Assembly (NCBI GenBank): GCA_021292105.1
Contig: CM037866.1
Coordinates: 1,783,256-1,847,255, forward strand
Reading direction: 5' to 3'
Length of the DNA: 64,000 bases
From: Anadara kagoshimensis
Lineage: Eukaryota; Mollusca; Bivalvia; Arcoida; Arcidae
Part shown: positions 61,564-64,000 of the stretch, piece after piece
How positions within the stretch are numbered: position 1 is the first letter of the stretch
How the letters are laid out: each line of letters opens with the position of its first letter
Made by a program: the position numbers and the translations under genes
The notes under the pieces: model-generated
What the model was told of the DNA's origin: nothing
The model's database searches: none
What the model saw: only the letters and a program-made list of their open reading frames with translations

Positions 61564-61816
61564 CGTTTTACAATTGATATTTGCCAATAATCTGCTATCC
61601 TTATTCATTGAAGATAGTACCTTCTTAAAAAAAATAACAGGATATGTACAAAATTCGTGTATATAAAATGCACACTGTGAAAGTATTAAGGGTAAAGATA
61701 TAAGAGCTTAAATCAATAAAGGGAAATGAGAGGACAAAAATGTGGTTAAAATACTAAACAAGACAAATTCTGAAACTAAAATTAAGACTAGCACAACAAA
61801 GATTTTTTTGGAGTGA

Positions 61817-62708
61817 ACAGCAAAATTTTGTAAATGTTTGTATTTACAACCGATTAGTTGTATGGAAATGGTCAAGGGCCATCTAATCGCACTATATCCA
61901 CATCACTGGGCATTAACTCTAGTGCCTTTCCAAAATTTGGAATAGTTATAATAAGTGATAATTTCTGTTTGTATTTTCTTTTTATTGTTTTTTTTTCATC
62001 ATCAACTATTACTGTTTTATGTTCGGCTGTTATAACGTGCATGTTTCTCAGAAGTTTCTTCGAATTTAATTAGGAAAAGTGTTAATAGTATGACACAACA
62101 CACAGGAGGAAAATTGTAAATTGAATAAGTAATACAAATAAATCCATGTTAATATTTTCTTGGAAACATTGAATAAAATTTGTTAATATAATCTTTATAT
62201 AACATTTTTATTTTGTCATTATTTCTGATGCTTATAAAAACCCTGAAGTGATGGGCTACATATAGTCGCATGCGGTGCACTGATGAGGGACATTTGTATC
62301 ACAATGAAGACTTTATTATGACTAACTGGTGAGCATCTCTAATTAAATCTTGTAAGGCTTTGGTACTCAATTTTTGTATAACTTTCTTAACGTTATTCCC
62401 TGAGGGGAAAATCCTTTTTGAAAACGATATTATAATACTGGCTCATAGTCAATATTTCGGCTTAATGGTCTTGAAAAAGGCTTTTTAAAGCCGAAATATT
62501 GACTATGAGCCAGTTTTATAATATTGTTTTAAAAAATTCAATTTTTGGTTTGTTTCACAAAGCTCTGTTATACAGAATATTTTATTTCTCATTCATTTCA
62601 TTCATTTCAGTTAATCAAACTCTACCATAGGGTATTAATTGTGAAACAAACACACTTCAAGCAGGGGAAGCAGGTGAATTGTTGCATAGAAAAGTAAAAT
62701 GAGAATAG
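61817..62708. other. Intergenic sequence after FSTL1
   Basis: AT-rich with no credible gene. The short ORF at 61858-62073 has no recognisable features. It contains the foldback listed separately. Confidence 0.6.
62426..62525. mobile_element. Short foldback element, 38-bp arms
   Basis: The left arm 62426-62463 (..ctggctcatagtcaatattt..) and the right arm 62488-62525 (..aaatattgactatgagccag..) are near-perfect inverted repeats around a 24-bp loop. It could be a solo MITE or the hairpin end of a larger element. Confidence 0.7.
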
Positions 62709-64000
62709 ACAAGAGGCCCATGGGCCTTAACGCTTACCTGAGGCTGAGTACATATCTCATGCAGAGGTTCAATGGTCAATGACATTTATAAAAGAAAATG
62801 TCAAAATTTTCAGCTGTAAGGGCCAATATATTCAAGTATTTTTGCAAATTAATTATAATAATTATTATATAAGAATGCTATATATAACATATCTAAAGTC
62901 TAGCTACAATATAACAGCTGAAACATCTATATATCAAAATGTTCATTAGGCCAATACCTACAATATTCTAATATACAAGCCTATATAAAAAGTTAATAGT
63001 TTTTGAGATAATTAACCATTTCAGTATTCGTTTGCATCTATGACCTTGACCGTTGAACCTATGACCTTCATTCATATATCGAAATGATCGTTGTGCAAAT
63101 GCCTACAATATTCTAATATACGTGCCTATACAAAAAATTTATAGTTTTTGAAAAAATTAACAATTTGAGTATTTGTTTGTGTCTATGACCTTGACCTTTG
63201 AATCTATGACCTTCATTCATATATCAAAATGATCGTTAGGCCAATACCTACAATATTCTAATATAAATGCCTGTACAAAAGTTTATAGTTTTTGAGATAA
63301 TTAACCATTTCAGTATTCGTTTGCATCTATGACCTTGACCTTTGAACCTATGACCTTCGTTCATATATCAAAATGATCGTTGTGCAAATGCCTACAATAT
63401 TCTTATATACATGCCTTTACAAAAAGTTTAAAGTTTTTGAGATAATTAACCATTTAAGTATTTGTTCGCGTCTATGACCTTCACCTTTGAACCTGACCTT
63501 CATTCATATATCAAAATGACTGTTAGGCCAATACCTACAATATTCCAATATACATGCCTATACAAAAAGTTTATAGTTTTTGAGATAATTAATCATTTCA
63601 GTATTTGTTTGCATCTGTGACCTTGACCTTTGAACCTATGACCTTCATTCATATATCAAAATGACCGTTAGGCCAATACCTACAATATTCCAATATACAT
63701 GCCTATACAAAAAGTTTATAGTTTTTAAGATGATTAACCATTTAAGTATTTTTTCACGTCTATGACCTTGACCTTTGAACCTGACCTTCATTCATATATC
63801 AAAATGGCCATTTAAATACCTACAATATTCTAATATACATGCCTATACAAAATTTGATAGTTTTAGAGATAATTAACCATTTAAGTATTCATTCGCGTCT
63901 ATGACTTTGACCTTTGAACCTACGACCTTCATTCATATATCAAAATGATCGATTGGCCAATACCTACAATATTCCATTATACATGCCTATACAAAAAGTT
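62709..64000 (-). mobile_element. Hairpin-ended repeat with internal tandem units, copy 6 (runs off the window)
   Basis: It starts acaagaggcccatgggcctt, the same hairpin end as copies 1-5. From about 62930 a unit of about 145-150 bp repeats seven to eight times, with ttcattcatatatcaaaatg, atacctacaatattctaata, tttgagataattaaccattt and atgaccttgacctttgaacc. The other end is beyond position 64000. Confidence 0.75.

Larger units (their letters stand above)
60868..61816 (+). repeat. Tandem duplication of the FSTL1 3' region
   Basis: Copy 1 (about 60868-61290) and copy 2 (about 61300-61816) share cgtcatt..ggctttttcaga, aacataggatttt, cacaaaataaacattttaca, ttgccagcaatctgct and aaaatgtggttaaaatac. 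They differ by many substitutions and one insertion of about 80-100 bp in copy 2. Confidence 0.85.

Overview
The window looks like nuclear DNA from a bivalve mollusc. It is AT-rich, gene-sparse and intron-rich. It carries tRNA-derived SINEs whose conserved 3' part reads CTCGATATAAGTGAAATATT, many repeats of the 'AGGCCCATTGGGCC' and 'AGCTCACCTGACC' types that are frequent in bivalve genomes, and an expanded-type IgGFc-binding-domain gene. No species can be assigned from sequence alone.

Layout. (1) 1-18.6 kb: a minus-strand gene of at least ten short exons, all in phase 0, that I do not recognise. Five of its exons (1.1-4.5 kb) are 45-51 nt copies of one S/T-P-rich module, and the gene's 3' end lies beyond the left edge. 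A Penelope-like reverse transcriptase fragment sits at 0.36-0.6 kb. The introns hold many non-autonomous repeats. (2) 18.6-20.8 kb: no gene seen, then a run of exactly 1000 N. (3) 21.8-38.5 kb: an 83-bp satellite in about 200 copies, with a 249-bp trimer higher-order pattern and a 60-unit (about 4.98 kb) block present twice in tandem. (4) 38.975-46.955 kb (+): a six-exon gene for a secreted 455-residue protein with an IgGFc-binding N-terminal-type domain. It starts only about 440 bp after the satellite, and its introns hold a MITE, a nested SINE, a (CAT)n tract and a 49-bp minisatellite. (5) 47-49.6 kb: intergenic, with a compound SINE and a CpG-rich patch. (6) 49.628-60.594 kb (+): a follistatin-like 1 (FSTL1) gene of ten coding exons, including a 6-nt first coding exon and a 13-nt micro-exon. 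One exon appears to lack a single T inside an EF-hand loop. (7) 60.6-64 kb: a duplicated 3' region with two poly(A) signals, a foldback element, and a tandem-repeat element running off the right edge.

The three genes are not an operon and no shared pathway is implied. Exon models were built by hand from splice-site consensus, phase agreement and family similarity. They have not been checked against transcripts.
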